Shown here piece after piece: positions 24,878-37,128 of a stretch of DNA of 64,000 nucleotides. Position numbers and translations under genes: made by a program. Below the pieces are notes generated by a model. The model did not search any database. It saw nothing but the letters and a program-made list of their open reading frames with translations, and had not been told where the DNA came from. This DNA comes from Streptomyces sp. SPB162 (GTDB lineage Bacteria > Actinomycetota > Actinomycetes > Streptomycetales > Streptomycetaceae). The stretch spans positions 1,698,501 through 1,762,500 of the forward strand of contig NZ_JAQFII010000001.1 in assembly GCF_029504575.1 (NCBI RefSeq). The letters are read 5' to 3'. Position 1 is the first letter of the stretch. Every line of letters starts with the position of its first letter.

Positions 24878-25888
24878 GTGCGAACCGATGAGAAGCTCCA
24901 CCGACCGGCGGAGTACCCGACCACACGCGACCTTCCGCGTATGAGCCGAACACGCCTCTGGCTGTTCGGCTCGACGCTTGCGGTCTACGTGGCCATCGTC
25001 GCGGGCGTCGTCACTTCCTCGAAACTGGTGACGCTGGACTGGCAGGTCATGCTGTGGCGCCCCTACAAGCAGTGGCCCCAGATCCACGCGGCCCTGGACT
25101 ACTTCGTGGTCCTGGGGCAGCGCGGTCCGACAGCGGTGATGGTCGCGGCCTGGCTGGGCTGGCGCGCCTGGCGGCAGCGCAGCCTGCACCCGATGCTGGC
25201 GCTCGGTGCCTCCCTCCTGCTGCTGAACATCACCGTCGGCGCCGTGAAGTACGGGCTCGGCAGGCTCGGCCCGCACTACGCCACCACCGTGGGATCGCCT
25301 GAACTCTTCGCCGGCGGCGATATATTTCCTTCGGGACACACCGCCAACGCGGTCGTGACCTGGGGCGTTCTGGCCTATCTGGCCACCACGCCACGGGTGC
25401 GCCGGTGGGCCTCCGTCGTCGCCGCACTGCTGGCCCTCGGGGTCGGCATGACGACCATCTACCTCGGCACCCACTGGGTCAGCGACGTCCTGCTGGGCTG
25501 GGCCGCCGGCCTGCTGGTGCTGCTCGCGCTGCCCTGGTTCGAGCCCGCGATCGTGTGGGCCGAGGAGTTCCTGGTGGCCGTCTGGAACCGGCTGTGGAGC
25601 GGTTCCGGCCTGGCTCCCGCCCCGGTTCCGGCGCTCGGGCAGCGCCCCGGCCTGGTGACGCAGCGCACCTCCAAGGAGGGCGTCCAGCCCGCCCTGGAAC
25701 CCGTCGGCGCCGCCACGGGCGCCCATCCGGTCACCACGCCGCACGCCCCGGGACGGCCGCCGGCCGCCCGCCACGAGCGCACCCCGGTCACCCCGACCGG
25801 CAGCCGCCGGCCGCCCGTCGAACGCCCCGCCCGCCCCGTCCCGCTCGCCCACCAGCAGGCGCGCGGCCGCGGCCCGGCAGGCGGCTAG
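24878..25888 (+). CDS. PAP2-superfamily membrane phosphatase
   Basis: The ~336-aa protein (GTG 24878; ATG 24941 is the main alternative, and the frame stays open back to 24779) has six membrane segments. The three PAP2 motifs are present: KYGLGRLGP, PSGHT, and TIYLGTHWVSD, placing the catalytic histidines on one membrane face. It would dephosphorylate lipid phosphates such as undecaprenyl pyrophosphate or phosphatidic acid. The last ~95 residues are Pro/Arg/Ala-rich and disordered. A strong bidirectional terminator follows. Confidence 0.88.
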   Translation: MRTDEKLHRPAEYPTTRDLPRMSRTRLWLFGSTLAVYVAIVAGVVTSSKLVTLDWQVMLWRPYKQWPQIHAALDYFVVLGQRGPTAVMVAAWLGWRAWRQRSLHPMLALGASLLLLNITVGAVKYGLGRLGPHYATTVGSPELFAGGDIFPSGHTANAVVTWGVLAYLATTPRVRRWASVVAALLALGVGMTTIYLGTHWVSDVLLGWAAGLLVLLALPWFEPAIVWAEEFLVAVWNRLWSGSGLAPAPVPALGQRPGLVTQRTSKEGVQPALEPVGAATGAHPVTTPHAPGRPPAARHERTPVTPTGSRRPPVERPARPVPLAHQQARGRGPAGG

Positions 25889-25903
25889 GCCGGACAACGA
25901 CGA

Positions 25904-25943
25904 GGAGGCCTCGCGGACCGTTCCACCGGTCCGCGAGGCCTCC
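25904..25943. terminator. Strong bidirectional terminator
   Basis: GGAGGCCTCGCGGACCG (25904-25920) and CGGTCCGCGAGGCCTCC (25927-25943): perfect 17-bp stem, 6-nt loop, between the PAP2 gene and the convergent I78 gene. Confidence 0.9.
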
Positions 25944-26012
25944 CGTCGATTTCCGGCCGTTCCCGCCCCTTTGGGGCCTGTCCGGCGCCGTGGCTGCGCT
26001 CCGGGGCCGGTG

Positions 26013-26231
26013 TCACCCCTGCCAGCAGCGCGTCACCCGGCCGTCCGCGACGCTGAAGTTCAGCCGCCCCTCGACATACTCCATGGTGATGATCGCCCCT
26101 TCGGGGAGCGACCGGACCGCGGTCCAGCCGCGCTCTCGCGCACGCCGCTCGGCCTCGTCCTGGGGCAGTCCCACGTAGGCCTTGCCGGGGTCTTCCGGCG
26201 GCCGTGATCCAGGTGTCGGTATCGATGCCAT
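26013..26231 (-). CDS. I78-family peptidase inhibitor (72 aa)
   Basis: ATG 26231 starts a small protein whose C-terminal part, RGWTAVRSLPEGAIITMEYVEGRLNFSVADGRVTRCWQG, fits the I78 (potato inhibitor-like) fold: the W-x6-LP reactive loop region and the conserved RLN strand. There is no signal peptide, so it would be cytoplasmic or non-classically placed, which is odd for a protease inhibitor; some family members may serve other roles. GGGGG lies immediately before the start. Confidence 0.72.
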   Translation of the reverse strand: MASIPTPGSRPPEDPGKAYVGLPQDEAERRARERGWTAVRSLPEGAIITMEYVEGRLNFSVADGRVTRCWQG

Positions 26232-26399
26232 ACCCCCACCGTAAGCACGGGACCCACATCGGGGAAGGCGCGATGGGCAGCGCTCATCGTTGATCGTCAC
26301 GCTTCTGTCACAAATCCGCAGAGGCGTCCGGCCCCTCGCGGAAATGTTCGGAAAACGGTTAATCCACTGTCGGCACATGATGCGCATGGCTCGCACACA

Positions 26400-26777
26400 T
26401 CATGTCCGCAATGCCTTCAACTCCTCATCGGTCAACAGTCGGGAGCGGATAAGGAAGCGATTTCCCGTCGGCGCCTCCAGAGAAAAACCGCTCCCCCGCC
26501 CCGGCACCACGTCAATCGTCAGATGCGTATGGCTCCAGTACGCGAACTGGTCCCGGGCCATCCACACGGGCACCGGTTCCATGCCCGCCACACCCAGGTC
26601 CCCCAGGTGCACGTCCGAGTCGCCGGTCAGGAACTCCCCCGCCGGGTAGCACATCGGTGAGCTGCCGTCGCAGCACCCGCCGGACTGGTGGAACATCAGC
26701 GGACCGTGCTCGTCGGCCAGCCGCCGCAACAGTTCCGCCGCCGCCCCGGTCACCTCGACCCGGTTGGTCACATCCAT
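26400..26777 (-). CDS. DUF779 protein linked to aldehyde dehydrogenase
   Basis: This 125-aa protein contains the DUF779 core LMFHQSGGCCDGSSPMCYPAGEF, with a CC pair and a further Cys, then WMARDQFAYWSHTHLTIDVVPGRGSGFSLEAPTGNRFL. DUF779 genes are habitually found beside NAD-dependent aldehyde dehydrogenases, and here it lies 55 nt downstream of one. The invariant cysteines suggest metal or thiol chemistry, but no activity is established. Probably co-transcribed with the dehydrogenase. Confidence 0.88.
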   Translation of the reverse strand: MDVTNRVEVTGAAAELLRRLADEHGPLMFHQSGGCCDGSSPMCYPAGEFLTGDSDVHLGDLGVAGMEPVPVWMARDQFAYWSHTHLTIDVVPGRGSGFSLEAPTGNRFLIRSRLLTDEELKALRT

Positions 26778-26832
26778 GCTTCACCGTCCCTGTCTCGTAC
26801 CCGACCCGCGCCCCGGTGGCCCCCGTGACCGG

Positions 26833-28356
<1,524 letters not shown>

Positions 28357-28587
28357 GAGCCTGCTCCTTCGATGATGCCGAGAGCGGATGCCGTTCCGGC
28401 CATGGCGTGCCGGCCATGCCGCGACAGCGGTGCCGTAACAGCGCGGAGAGCTGATGCCGCGCACGCTACTGCGGCGGAACCGACTCGGCCAGATCGCCTA
28501 CGCACTCTCGCGTGTTGGTCATATGGACGAGCATGATGGGCTCCTGCCCGGATGGCTCACAGGTGTCCGACAGAAAGGGAGCGCCCC

Positions 28588-30240
28588 ATGGCGGCACCGG
28601 CGAAGGAGGCGGCACCGGAACCGGTGCGGGAACGGCAGCCGGGGCGGTTGGTGGTGGATTGGCTCACCACGACCGATCACAAGAAGATCGGCCATCTCTA
28701 TCTGATCACGTCATTCGGGTTCTTCCTGGCGGCGGGGGTGATGGCACTCCTGATGCGCGCGGAACTCGCGCGCCCCGGACTGCAATTGATCACCAACGAG
28801 GAGTTCAACCAGACGTTCACGATGCACGGCACGATCATGCTGCTGCTCTTCGCGACTCCGACCTTCGCCGGTTTCGCCAACGAGATCATGCCGTTGCAGA
28901 TCGGTTCGCCGGACGTCGCCTTTCCCCGGCTGAACATGTTCTCCTACTGGCTGTTCCTGTTCGGCGGCCTGATCGTCATGGGGAGCCTGCTGGTCCCCGG
29001 CGGTCCCGCGGACTTCGGCTGGTTCGCCTACGCGCCGCTGAACAGCCTGACGCGCTCGCCCGGAATCGGCGCCGACATGTGGATCATGGGGTTGGCGCTC
29101 GCCGGTTTCGGCACGATCCTGGGCGCGGTGAACTTCCTGACCACCATCATCGGGATGCGCGCGCCGGGCATGACGATGTTCCGGATGCCGGTCTTCACCT
29201 GGAACGTGCTCTTCACGTCGATCCTGGTGCTCATCGCGTTCCCGGTGCTGGCGGCGGCGCTGCTGGTGCTGGAGGCGGACCGGCGGTTCGGCTCGCTGGT
29301 GTTCGAACCGGCGAACGGCGGGGCTCTGCTGTGGCAACACCTGTTCTGGTTCTTCGGCCATCCCGAGGTCTACATCATCGCGCTGCCGTTCTTCGGCATC
29401 ATCTCCGAGATCATCCCGGTCTTCTCCCGGAAGCCGATCTTCGGATACACGGCACTGATCGGCGCGACGATGGCGATCACCGGACTGTCGGTCGTCGTCT
29501 GGGCGCACCACATGTTCGTGACCGGCGCCGTGCTGCTGCCGTTCTTCTCGTTCATGTCGTTCCTCATCGCGGTACCGACCGGGGTCAAGTTCTTCAACTG
29601 GATCGGCACGATGTGGCGCGGGTCGCTGAGTTTCGAGACGCCGATGCTGTGGGCCGTCGGCTTTCTGGTCAGTTTCCTGTTCGGCGGCCTGACCGGGGTC
29701 ATCCTCGCCTCGCCGCCACTGGACTTCCACGTCAGCGATACGTACTTCGTCGTGGCGCACTTCCACTACGTCGTCTTCGGGACCGTGGTCTTCGCGATGT
29801 TCGCCGGGTTCTACTTCTGGTGGCCGAAGTTCACCGGGAAGATGCTCGACGAGCGGCTGGGGAAGATCCATTTCTGGACGCTCTTCCTCGGATTCCACAC
29901 GACGTTCCTGGTCCAGCACTGGCTGGGTGTCGAGGGAATGCCGCGCCGGTACGCCGACTACCTGGCGGCGGACGGATTCACGACGCTCAACACGATCTCC
30001 TCGATCGGTGCTTTCCTGCTGGGCATGTCGACGCTGCCGTTCCTCTACAACGTCTGGAGGACGGCGAAATACGGCGTGCCGGTGGAGGTGGACGATCCGT
30101 GGGGTTTCGGCCGGTCCCTGGAGTGGGCCACCTCCTGCCCGCCGCCGCGGCACAACTTCGTGACGCTGCCGAGGATCCGCTCCGAATCCCCCGCCTTCGA
30201 TCTGCACCACCCGGAGGTGGCGGCGCGCGAGGAGCAGTGA
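28588..30240 (+). CDS. ctaD: Cytochrome c oxidase subunit I (stand-alone ctaD copy)
   Basis: ATG 28588 follows AAGGGAG. The 550-aa protein has the 12-helix subunit I sequence: [14 protein letters not shown], the heme a ligand in FTMHGTIM, the CuB/Tyr-His motif [31 protein letters not shown], and HFHYVVFG with the heme ligands. It is a terminal oxidase catalytic subunit of the aa3 type. No ctaC, ctaE or qcr genes are nearby, so this looks like an extra copy, which would have to use subunits encoded elsewhere. Confidence 0.95.
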   Translation: MAAPAKEAAPEPVRERQPGRLVVDWLTTTDHKKIGHLYLITSFGFFLAAGVMALLMRAELARPGLQLITNEEFNQTFTMHGTIMLLLFATPTFAGFANEIMPLQIGSPDVAFPRLNMFSYWLFLFGGLIVMGSLLVPGGPADFGWFAYAPLNSLTRSPGIGADMWIMGLALAGFGTILGAVNFLTTIIGMRAPGMTMFRMPVFTWNVLFTSILVLIAFPVLAAALLVLEADRRFGSLVFEPANGGALLWQHLFWFFGHPEVYIIALPFFGIISEIIPVFSRKPIFGYTALIGATMAITGLSVVVWAHHMFVTGAVLLPFFSFMSFLIAVPTGVKFFNWIGTMWRGSLSFETPMLWAVGFLVSFLFGGLTGVILASPPLDFHVSDTYFVVAHFHYVVFGTVVFAMFAGFYFWWPKFTGKMLDERLGKIHFWTLFLGFHTTFLVQHWLGVEGMPRRYADYLAADGFTTLNTISSIGAFLLGMSTLPFLYNVWRTAKYGVPVEVDDPWGFGRSLEWATSCPPPRHNFVTLPRIRSESPAFDLHHPEVAAREEQ

Positions 30241-30250
30241 CCGACGGCCG

Positions 30251-31520
30251 TCACTTCCTGAGCGTGCGCCGCGCCTTGCGTCCCGCCGCCAGCGCCACGT
30301 CGCCGAGGGTGTACGCGGCGCCCAGCACCTGACCGCCGGCCGACAGCACGGCGGCGCGCCCGCGGCCGCCGGGCCGGGCCCGGTCGTCGAGCAGCCGCTG
30401 GAAGAGCGTCTCGTGCAGTCGGGCGATGCGGTCCGGGTCGTACTGCTCGCCCTTGACCGACGCCGCGCGGCCCATCGCCGCGCGCAGGTCGTCGTCGTTG
30501 ATCAGCCGCAGCAGCGCGGCGGCCATCGCGTCGGGATCGCGCGGCGGTACCAGCAGGCCGTCCACGCCGTCGGAGATGATCTCCCGCGGGCCCAGCGGGC
30601 AGTCGGTGCTGACGGCGGGCAGGCCCGCGCGCATGCCCTCGACGATCGTCATGCCGAACGACTCCATGCTGGAGGAGACGGCCAGGATCGACGCCTTCGC
30701 CAGTTCCGGCTCCAACGGCGAGGCGGCCCCCCATCAGGCGGACGGCGTCCTGCGCCTCAAGCTCGATGACGAGGTCGGCCAGCTTCTGCCGTTCGGCGCC
30801 CGCGCCGTACAGCCGCAGGGTCCAGTCCGGCCGTTCCGCCGCGACCTTGGCGAAGGCCCGGATCAGGTCGTCGTAGCACTTCGCGGGCGCGAGCCGGCCG
30901 GCGGCGACCACGACCGGTTCCGTGCACGGCGAGGGGTCGGCGCCGGCGGCCGGGACGCTGTTGGGCACCGCCGTGACCCGGACGCCCGGGATACGGCGGC
31001 GGTAGGCGGCGGCATCGGCCGCGGTGGTGGTGACGACCGCGTCGAGCCGCGGGTAGAGCCGGCGCAGCAGCAGGACGAGTTTGGTGGAGTGGGTGTCGAG
31101 GGTGAGGTGCTCCTGGGCGACGCGCACCACGGTGCGCGGGGCCTGCCGCGCGATGTGCACGTTGAGCCCGGGGCGGGTGCCGACGACGACGTCCGCGTCG
31201 AGCCGCGCCAGGTGGCGGGCGATGCGTTCGTCGGTGAGGGCGCTGTAGTGGCCGTGGCGGCGGTCGGACGCCGGGAAGACCGTGGCGGGGCTGCCACGCC
31301 GGGGGTCGTCGAGGTCGGAGTCCTGGCTGTTCTTGCGCAGGTCGACCAGGTGCCGCAGCCGGACGCGGGGGTCGTAGGCGAACTGCGGCCGGTCCAGGTG
31401 CCGGAAGACGGAGACGATCTCCACTTCGTGCCGCTCGGCCAGCTTGCCGGCGAGGTTGCACGTCGTACGGATGGTGCCACCGATTCCGTACGCGTTGTGG
31501 ATCAGAAATGAGATGCGCAT
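30251..31520 (-). pseudogene. Family 4 glycosyltransferase, frameshifted
   Basis: The N-terminal part (ATG 31520; MRISFLIHNAYGIGGTIRTTCNLAGKLAERHEVEIVSVFRH...) and the C-terminal GT4 part (ILAVSSSMESFGMTIVEGMRAGLPAVSTDCPLGPREIISDGVDGLLVPPRD) are in different frames. An extra base in the C6 run at 30727-30732 explains it: with five, RLMGAASPLEPELAKASILAVSS is read through. Length 1270 nt is 3n+1, giving an intended 422 aa. The E-x7-E region (ESFGMTIVE) of retaining GT-B enzymes is intact. It probably transfers sugars to a cell-surface polymer or teichoic-acid-like glycan. It converges with ctaD. Confidence 0.87.
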
Positions 31521-31815
31521 GCGTTCTTGTGTCTCCCCCGGTGCCCGGCGGATTTCCCGCCCGTCGTCGTTCTTGGACGACAGTCGGACGATAGCAAGAA
31601 CGGACCCCTCTCCCCCGGTGGCGCCCGCCAAGTGGCGGCGGGCCGATACCGGACGGGCGGCCGGCCTTCGGCCCGCTCACGGCCGCCGGGGACGACGATA
31701 CCGGCGGTGTCACGGGGGCTGCCGGCCCGGGCCCGGCTCTTCCTGCTGGACGAGCCGGGCCCCGGACTGTCGCCGACCACCGTGGTCCACGACGTGCGGC
31801 ACGGGAGGATGGTGT

Positions 31816-32455
<640 letters not shown>

Positions 32456-32582
32456 AGCGGGTCACGCTAAGCACGTCCCGCCCGCTCCCGCCCTCCCCCG
32501 CCCGCGGCGCGCCGTGCGCCCCACCCGGTCGGAGCAGCCGCCCGGGCTCGGAGTCAGGCCGTACGCCGCCCCTGAGGGGGCG

Positions 32583-33383
<801 letters not shown>

Positions 33384-33428
33384 TCAGTATTACGGCGACG
33401 CGGCATGTGACCCACTTCACGCGTGCAG

Positions 33429-33452
33429 GAACTTCCCTCCGTACGGAAGTTC
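33429..33452. promoter_or_regulatory. Inverted repeat GAACTTCC-N8-GGAAGTTC
   Basis: Perfect 8-bp arms with an 8-nt spacer, 162 nt upstream of the gene starting at 33615. The shape is that of a dimeric repressor site; the binder is unknown. Confidence 0.4.
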
Positions 33453-33614
33453 GACGTGGAGTGAGTACCTCCGGGCACTCGGTCACCCTGCGCACCCGGA
33501 GACGGGGACGGATGTGCCGCAAAGCGTGACCCTCACCACAGGTCATCCGTTGTCACTGTGCGCGGGGGAACGCTCTGCGCGCCAACCCGCAGCCGCACAG
33601 TCAAGGAGGCCTCC

Positions 33615-34433
33615 GTGCCGCCCATGCTCGACGTCAGCGCCGAGGTACGCGCCGAGATCGGCGAGGAGGAGGCCACGCGCCTGCTCGCCGGGGACAACGC
33701 CCCGGGGACGTACGACTGCACCTCCTGCCGCACCCCCGGCGACACCGGCCACGAGCGCACCAGCACCGTCCTGTTCGTCAGCGACGAGACCGCGGTGCTC
33801 GCCTTCGCCCACGCGACCTGTATCCCCTCCCAGGTGGTGCCGGTCTCGGAGGAGCAGCTCCAGGGCGCGGTGCGCAGCTTCGCCGCCGACGAGGCGGCCG
33901 GCGGGACGGCGTCCGTCCTGGTGGAGGGCGCGCGCGAGACCGGAACGACGGGCACGCCGCGCCAGGCGGTACTGGGCATCACCTGCGGGCTCGTCCTGGT
34001 CGAGGGGGTGCTCCGGCCGGCCCTGGTGGTCGAACCGACCGGCGCCATCAGCCGCCCGGGATCCACCGCCGCCGGGGACGACTTCCTGCCCCTCATGATC
34101 GAGCAGGGCTTCATGCCCCAGCTCGACGTGGCGGTGCCGCCGCCCGCCCTGAGCGGCTGGTCGGTGCTGCTGGCCATGGGCCAGCTGCACGCGGTCCTGC
34201 AGCCGAGCGCCACCGGCGGCCCCGCCGTCTCCTGGTGGCAGGCGCACCAGCCGCTGCAGGTCAGCGACGGCTGGCGCGGCGCGGTGAGCCGCACCAACGA
34301 GGTGTACGTCTACGCCGCCCCGGCCGACTCGATCGGCCGTCAGCCGCGCGAGGACCTCATGCGGGACGCGCTGGAGCGCGCGGCCGCCCGCGGCCTGCTG
34401 GTGGGCGCGACGATGCCGCTCTCGGGCACCTGA
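33615..34433 (+). CDS. Conserved hypothetical protein (272 aa)
   Basis: GTG 33615 has AAGGAGG 5 nt upstream, which decides the start. The product (MPPMLDVSAEVRAEIGEEEATRLLAGDNAPGTYDCTSCRTPGDTG...) contains a CTSC pair and later a lone Cys in ATCIPSQ and ITCG, possibly a small metal site, but no known domain or catalytic motif that I can see. No signal peptide or membrane helix. It lies beside der in the core chromosome, so it is probably conserved in the genus. Function unknown. It has its own strong terminator. Confidence 0.8.
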   Translation: MPPMLDVSAEVRAEIGEEEATRLLAGDNAPGTYDCTSCRTPGDTGHERTSTVLFVSDETAVLAFAHATCIPSQVVPVSEEQLQGAVRSFAADEAAGGTASVLVEGARETGTTGTPRQAVLGITCGLVLVEGVLRPALVVEPTGAISRPGSTAAGDDFLPLMIEQGFMPQLDVAVPPPALSGWSVLLAMGQLHAVLQPSATGGPAVSWWQAHQPLQVSDGWRGAVSRTNEVYVYAAPADSIGRQPREDLMRDALERAAARGLLVGATMPLSGT

Positions 34434-34483
34434 GGGGCCCGCACGGCCCGAGGCGAGGCCTGTCCTGGCTGAGGCCGGGATGA

Positions 34484-34521
34484 CGAAGGGGCGCGTACGG
34501 AAAGCCGTACGCGCCCCTTCG
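34484..34521 (+). terminator. Strong terminator after the hypothetical gene
   Basis: CGAAGGGGCGCGTACGG (34484-34500) and CCGTACGCGCCCCTTCG (34505-34521): perfect 17-bp stem with an AAAG tetraloop. Confidence 0.9.
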
Positions 34522-34592
34522 CATGCGTCCAAAGATCCGCATTTGGTCCGCACTGCCCGCATCTTGGGCGCTTAGCAGTCGTTGGCACATAC

Positions 34593-34901
34593 GTGCACAC
34601 CTTTGACGCCTTCTCCCGAGTCCCGTACCAGAGCCAGATTCCGGCGATGCGCACCGCGCAGGATTCCACCGGGGTCACCTCGGGCACGCCGATCTACGAC
34701 GCTCTCTACTCGGAGTACCGCAGGCTGTTCCGCGCCCTGCCGGGCGACCGCTCCGGCGAGGAGGGCATGCAGTTCAACGCGTTCTCGGCGTGGCACGAAC
34801 AGCCGCCGTACGACGCCGCACCCGGCCGGCACCGCGGCAACCGTCCGGCCGCGGCGCTGCCGCCGGGCCGCACCGACAGCAACCGCATGTACGGGCTCTG
34901 A
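34593..34901 (+). CDS. Small conserved hypothetical protein (102 aa)
   Basis: It starts at GTG 34593 without an evident ribosome site, possibly on a leaderless message. The product begins MHTFDAFSRVPYQSQIPAMRTAQDSTGVTSGTPIYDALYSEYRRLFRALPGDRSGEEG, a polar, globular-looking core with a conserved feel, then a variable Pro/Arg/Gly tail. I recognise no fold. It is isolated between two strong terminators, so it is its own transcription unit. The last five codons and stop lie in an exact 14-bp tandem duplication. Confidence 0.72.
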   Translation: MHTFDAFSRVPYQSQIPAMRTAQDSTGVTSGTPIYDALYSEYRRLFRALPGDRSGEEGMQFNAFSAWHEQPPYDAAPGRHRGNRPAAALPPGRTDSNRMYGL

Positions 34902-34914
34902 TGTACGGGCTCTG
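34887..34914. repeat. 14-bp tandem duplication across a stop codon
   Basis: ATGTACGGGCTCTG occurs twice head to tail (34887-34900, 34901-34914). The stop TGA of the small gene is formed at the junction, so the second copy is untranslated. Confidence 0.85.
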
Positions 34915-34922
34915 ACCGGTCA

Positions 34923-34953
34923 GGGGGAGCGGGCCGCTCGGGCCCGCTCCCCC
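34923..34953. terminator. Bidirectional terminator before der
   Basis: GGGGGAGCGGGCC (34923-34935) and GGCCCGCTCCCCC (34941-34953), 13-bp stem and 5-nt loop, between the small gene and the convergent der gene. Confidence 0.8.
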
Positions 34954-34963
34954 CGCGCCGGGT

Positions 34964-36421
34964 CTACTTGTTGCGGCCGCGCTTCTCGCGGACGCGCACC
35001 GAGACCTGGATCGGCGTGCCGACGAAGCCGAACTCCTCACGCAGCCGGCGCTCGACGAAGCGCCGGTAGCCCGCCTCCAGGAAGCCCGAGGCGAAGAGCA
35101 CGAAACGCGGCGGCCGGGTGCCGGCCTGCGTCCCGAACAGGATGCGGGGCTGCTTGCCGCCGCGGATCGGGTGCGGGTGGCCGGCGACCAGCTCGCCGAG
35201 GAAGGCGTTGAGGCGGCCGGTGGGGATGCGCGTCTCCCAGCCCGCGATGGCGGCCTCGATCGCCGGGACCAGCTTCTCCATGTGGCGGCCGGTGAGCGCC
35301 GAGACGTTCACCCGGGGCGCCCACTGGACCTGCACGAGATCCTGCTCGATCTCGCGCTCCAGGTAATAGCGGCGCTCCTCGTCGATCTGGTCCCACTTGT
35401 TGTAGGCGATGACGACGGCGCGCCCGGCCTCGACGGCCATGGTGATGATGCGGGTGTCCTGGACGCTGATCGACTCGGTCGTGTCGATCAGGACCACCGC
35501 GACCTCCGCCTTGGTCAGCGCGGCGGCGGTACGCAGCGACGCGTAGTAGTCCGCGCCTTCCTGCAGGTGCACGCGGCGGCGGATACCGGCGGTGTCGATG
35601 AACTTCCAGGTGATGCCGCCGAGTTCGATCAGCTCGTCGACCGGGTCGCGGGTGGTGCCGGCGACCTTGTCGACGACGACGCGGTTCTCGCCGGCGACCC
35701 GGTTGAGCAGGCTCGACTTGCCGACGTTCGGGCGGCCGATCAGCGCGATGCGGCGCGGACCGCCGAGGCCCTCGCCGAAGGTCATCGCGGGCGCGTCGGG
35801 CAGCACCGCCATGATCGCGTCGAGCAGGTCGCCGGTGCCGCGGCCGTGCAGCGACGAGACGGCGTGCGGCTCGCCCAGGCCCAGGTTCCACAGCGCGGCC
35901 GCGTCCGCCTCGCCGGACTGGCCGTCGACCTTGTTGGCGGCCAGCACGACGGGCTTGCCCGACTTGCGCAGCAACCGGACGACGGCCTCGTCGGTGTCGG
36001 TCGCACCGACCGTGGAGTCCACGACGAAGACGACCGCGTCGGACGCCTGGATCGCGAACTCGGCCTGGGCGGCGACGGAGGCGTCGATGCCGAGGACGTC
36101 CTGCTCCCAGCCGCCGGTGTCGACGAGCCGGAAACGGCGGCCGTTCCAGTTCGCCTCGTAGTTGACGCGGTCGCGGGTGACGCCCGGCCGGTCCTCGACG
36201 ACCGCCTCGCGGCGGCCGATGATGCGGTTGACCAACGTCGACTTGCCGACGTTCGGGCGGCCGACGACGGCGAGGACCGGGAGCGGGCCGTGGCCCGCCG
36301 CCGCCAGGTCGCCCGCGACCTCGTCGAGGTCGAAGCCCTCCTCGGCCGCGAGTTCCATGAACTCCGCGTACTCGTCGTCGCCGAGCGCGCCGACGTCGCC
36401 GTGTTCGTTCTGGTTGTCCAT
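34964..36421 (-). CDS. der: Ribosome biogenesis GTPase Der (EngA)
   Basis: The 485-aa protein has two tandem GTPase domains: [16 protein letters not shown] and NKVD in the first, [16 protein letters not shown] and NKWD in the second, followed by the KH-like C-terminal domain ([44 protein letters not shown]). It acts in assembly of the large ribosomal subunit. The start is ATG 36421 with GGAGAAG upstream; the in-frame TTG at 36442 is less likely. An acidic ~45-residue N-terminal extension precedes the first G domain, as usual in Streptomyces. It is last in the aroH-tyrA...cmk-plsC-der run. Confidence 0.96.
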   Translation of the reverse strand: MDNQNEHGDVGALGDDEYAEFMELAAEEGFDLDEVAGDLAAAGHGPLPVLAVVGRPNVGKSTLVNRIIGRREAVVEDRPGVTRDRVNYEANWNGRRFRLVDTGGWEQDVLGIDASVAAQAEFAIQASDAVVFVVDSTVGATDTDEAVVRLLRKSGKPVVLAANKVDGQSGEADAAALWNLGLGEPHAVSSLHGRGTGDLLDAIMAVLPDAPAMTFGEGLGGPRRIALIGRPNVGKSSLLNRVAGENRVVVDKVAGTTRDPVDELIELGGITWKFIDTAGIRRRVHLQEGADYYASLRTAAALTKAEVAVVLIDTTESISVQDTRIITMAVEAGRAVVIAYNKWDQIDEERRYYLEREIEQDLVQVQWAPRVNVSALTGRHMEKLVPAIEAAIAGWETRIPTGRLNAFLGELVAGHPHPIRGGKQPRILFGTQAGTRPPRFVLFASGFLEAGYRRFVERRLREEFGFVGTPIQVSVRVREKRGRNK

Positions 36422-36471
36422 GAAAGCTTCTCCGTCGATCAACAGTGGTGGCTGCCGTACCTGGTGCGGTA

Positions 36472-37128
36472 TCAGCGGCCGGTGGCTTGCTTGGCGTGGG
36501 CCAGGTGCGCGGTGAGCCGCTCCTGGATGCGCGACGTGGCGGTGTCCATCGCCGTACGGGTACGTCGGCCGCTTCCGTCGCCCGCCTCGAACGGGTCCCC
36601 GAAAACGATGTCGATACGGCTGCGCAGCGGTGGCAGCCCGGCTATCAGCCGCCCCTGGCGGGCACTGCCCAGGACGGCGACGGGGACGACGGGCGCGCCG
36701 GAGCGCACCGCGAAGTACGCGAGACCGGAGCGCAGCTCCGCGAAGTCACCCACCCCGCGGGTGCCCTCGGGGAAGATGCCGAGCACTCCGCCGCGCGCCA
36801 GTACGCCGAGCGCGGCGGTGACGGCGGTGCGGTCGGCGCTGTGGCGGTCGACGGCGAGCTGGCCGATGCCGCGCAGGAACGGGTCCAGCGGGCCGATGAA
36901 CGCTTCCTTCTTGACCAGGAAGTGCACGGGCCGCGGGGACGTGCCGATGATCATCGGCCCGTCCACGTTGTGCGCGTGGTTGCCCGCCAGGATGACCGGC
37001 CCGTGGGCCGGTATCCGCCAGGCGCCGAGGACGCGGGGCCGCCACAGGCCGTTCATCAGGCCAATGCCGATGCGGCGGCCGACCGCCGCTCCGCGCGGGC
37101 CGGGCGCCGTCAGGTGCTGGGACGTCAC
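36472..37128 (-). CDS. plsC: 1-acyl-sn-glycerol-3-phosphate acyltransferase
   Basis: GTG 37128 overlaps the cmk stop in GTGA, so translation is coupled. The 218-aa protein has the acyltransferase motif I NHAHNVD (H-x4-D), motif [10 protein letters not shown], and VVPVAVLGS. It acylates lysophosphatidic acid in phospholipid synthesis at the inner membrane face. The cmk-plsC-der order is conserved in actinomycetes, linking nucleotide, lipid and ribosome assembly genes in one unit. Confidence 0.92.
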   Translation of the reverse strand: MTSQHLTAPGPRGAAVGRRIGIGLMNGLWRPRVLGAWRIPAHGPVILAGNHAHNVDGPMIIGTSPRPVHFLVKKEAFIGPLDPFLRGIGQLAVDRHSADRTAVTAALGVLARGGVLGIFPEGTRGVGDFAELRSGLAYFAVRSGAPVVPVAVLGSARQGRLIAGLPPLRSRIDIVFGDPFEAGDGSGRRTRTAMDTATSRIQERLTAHLAHAKQATGR

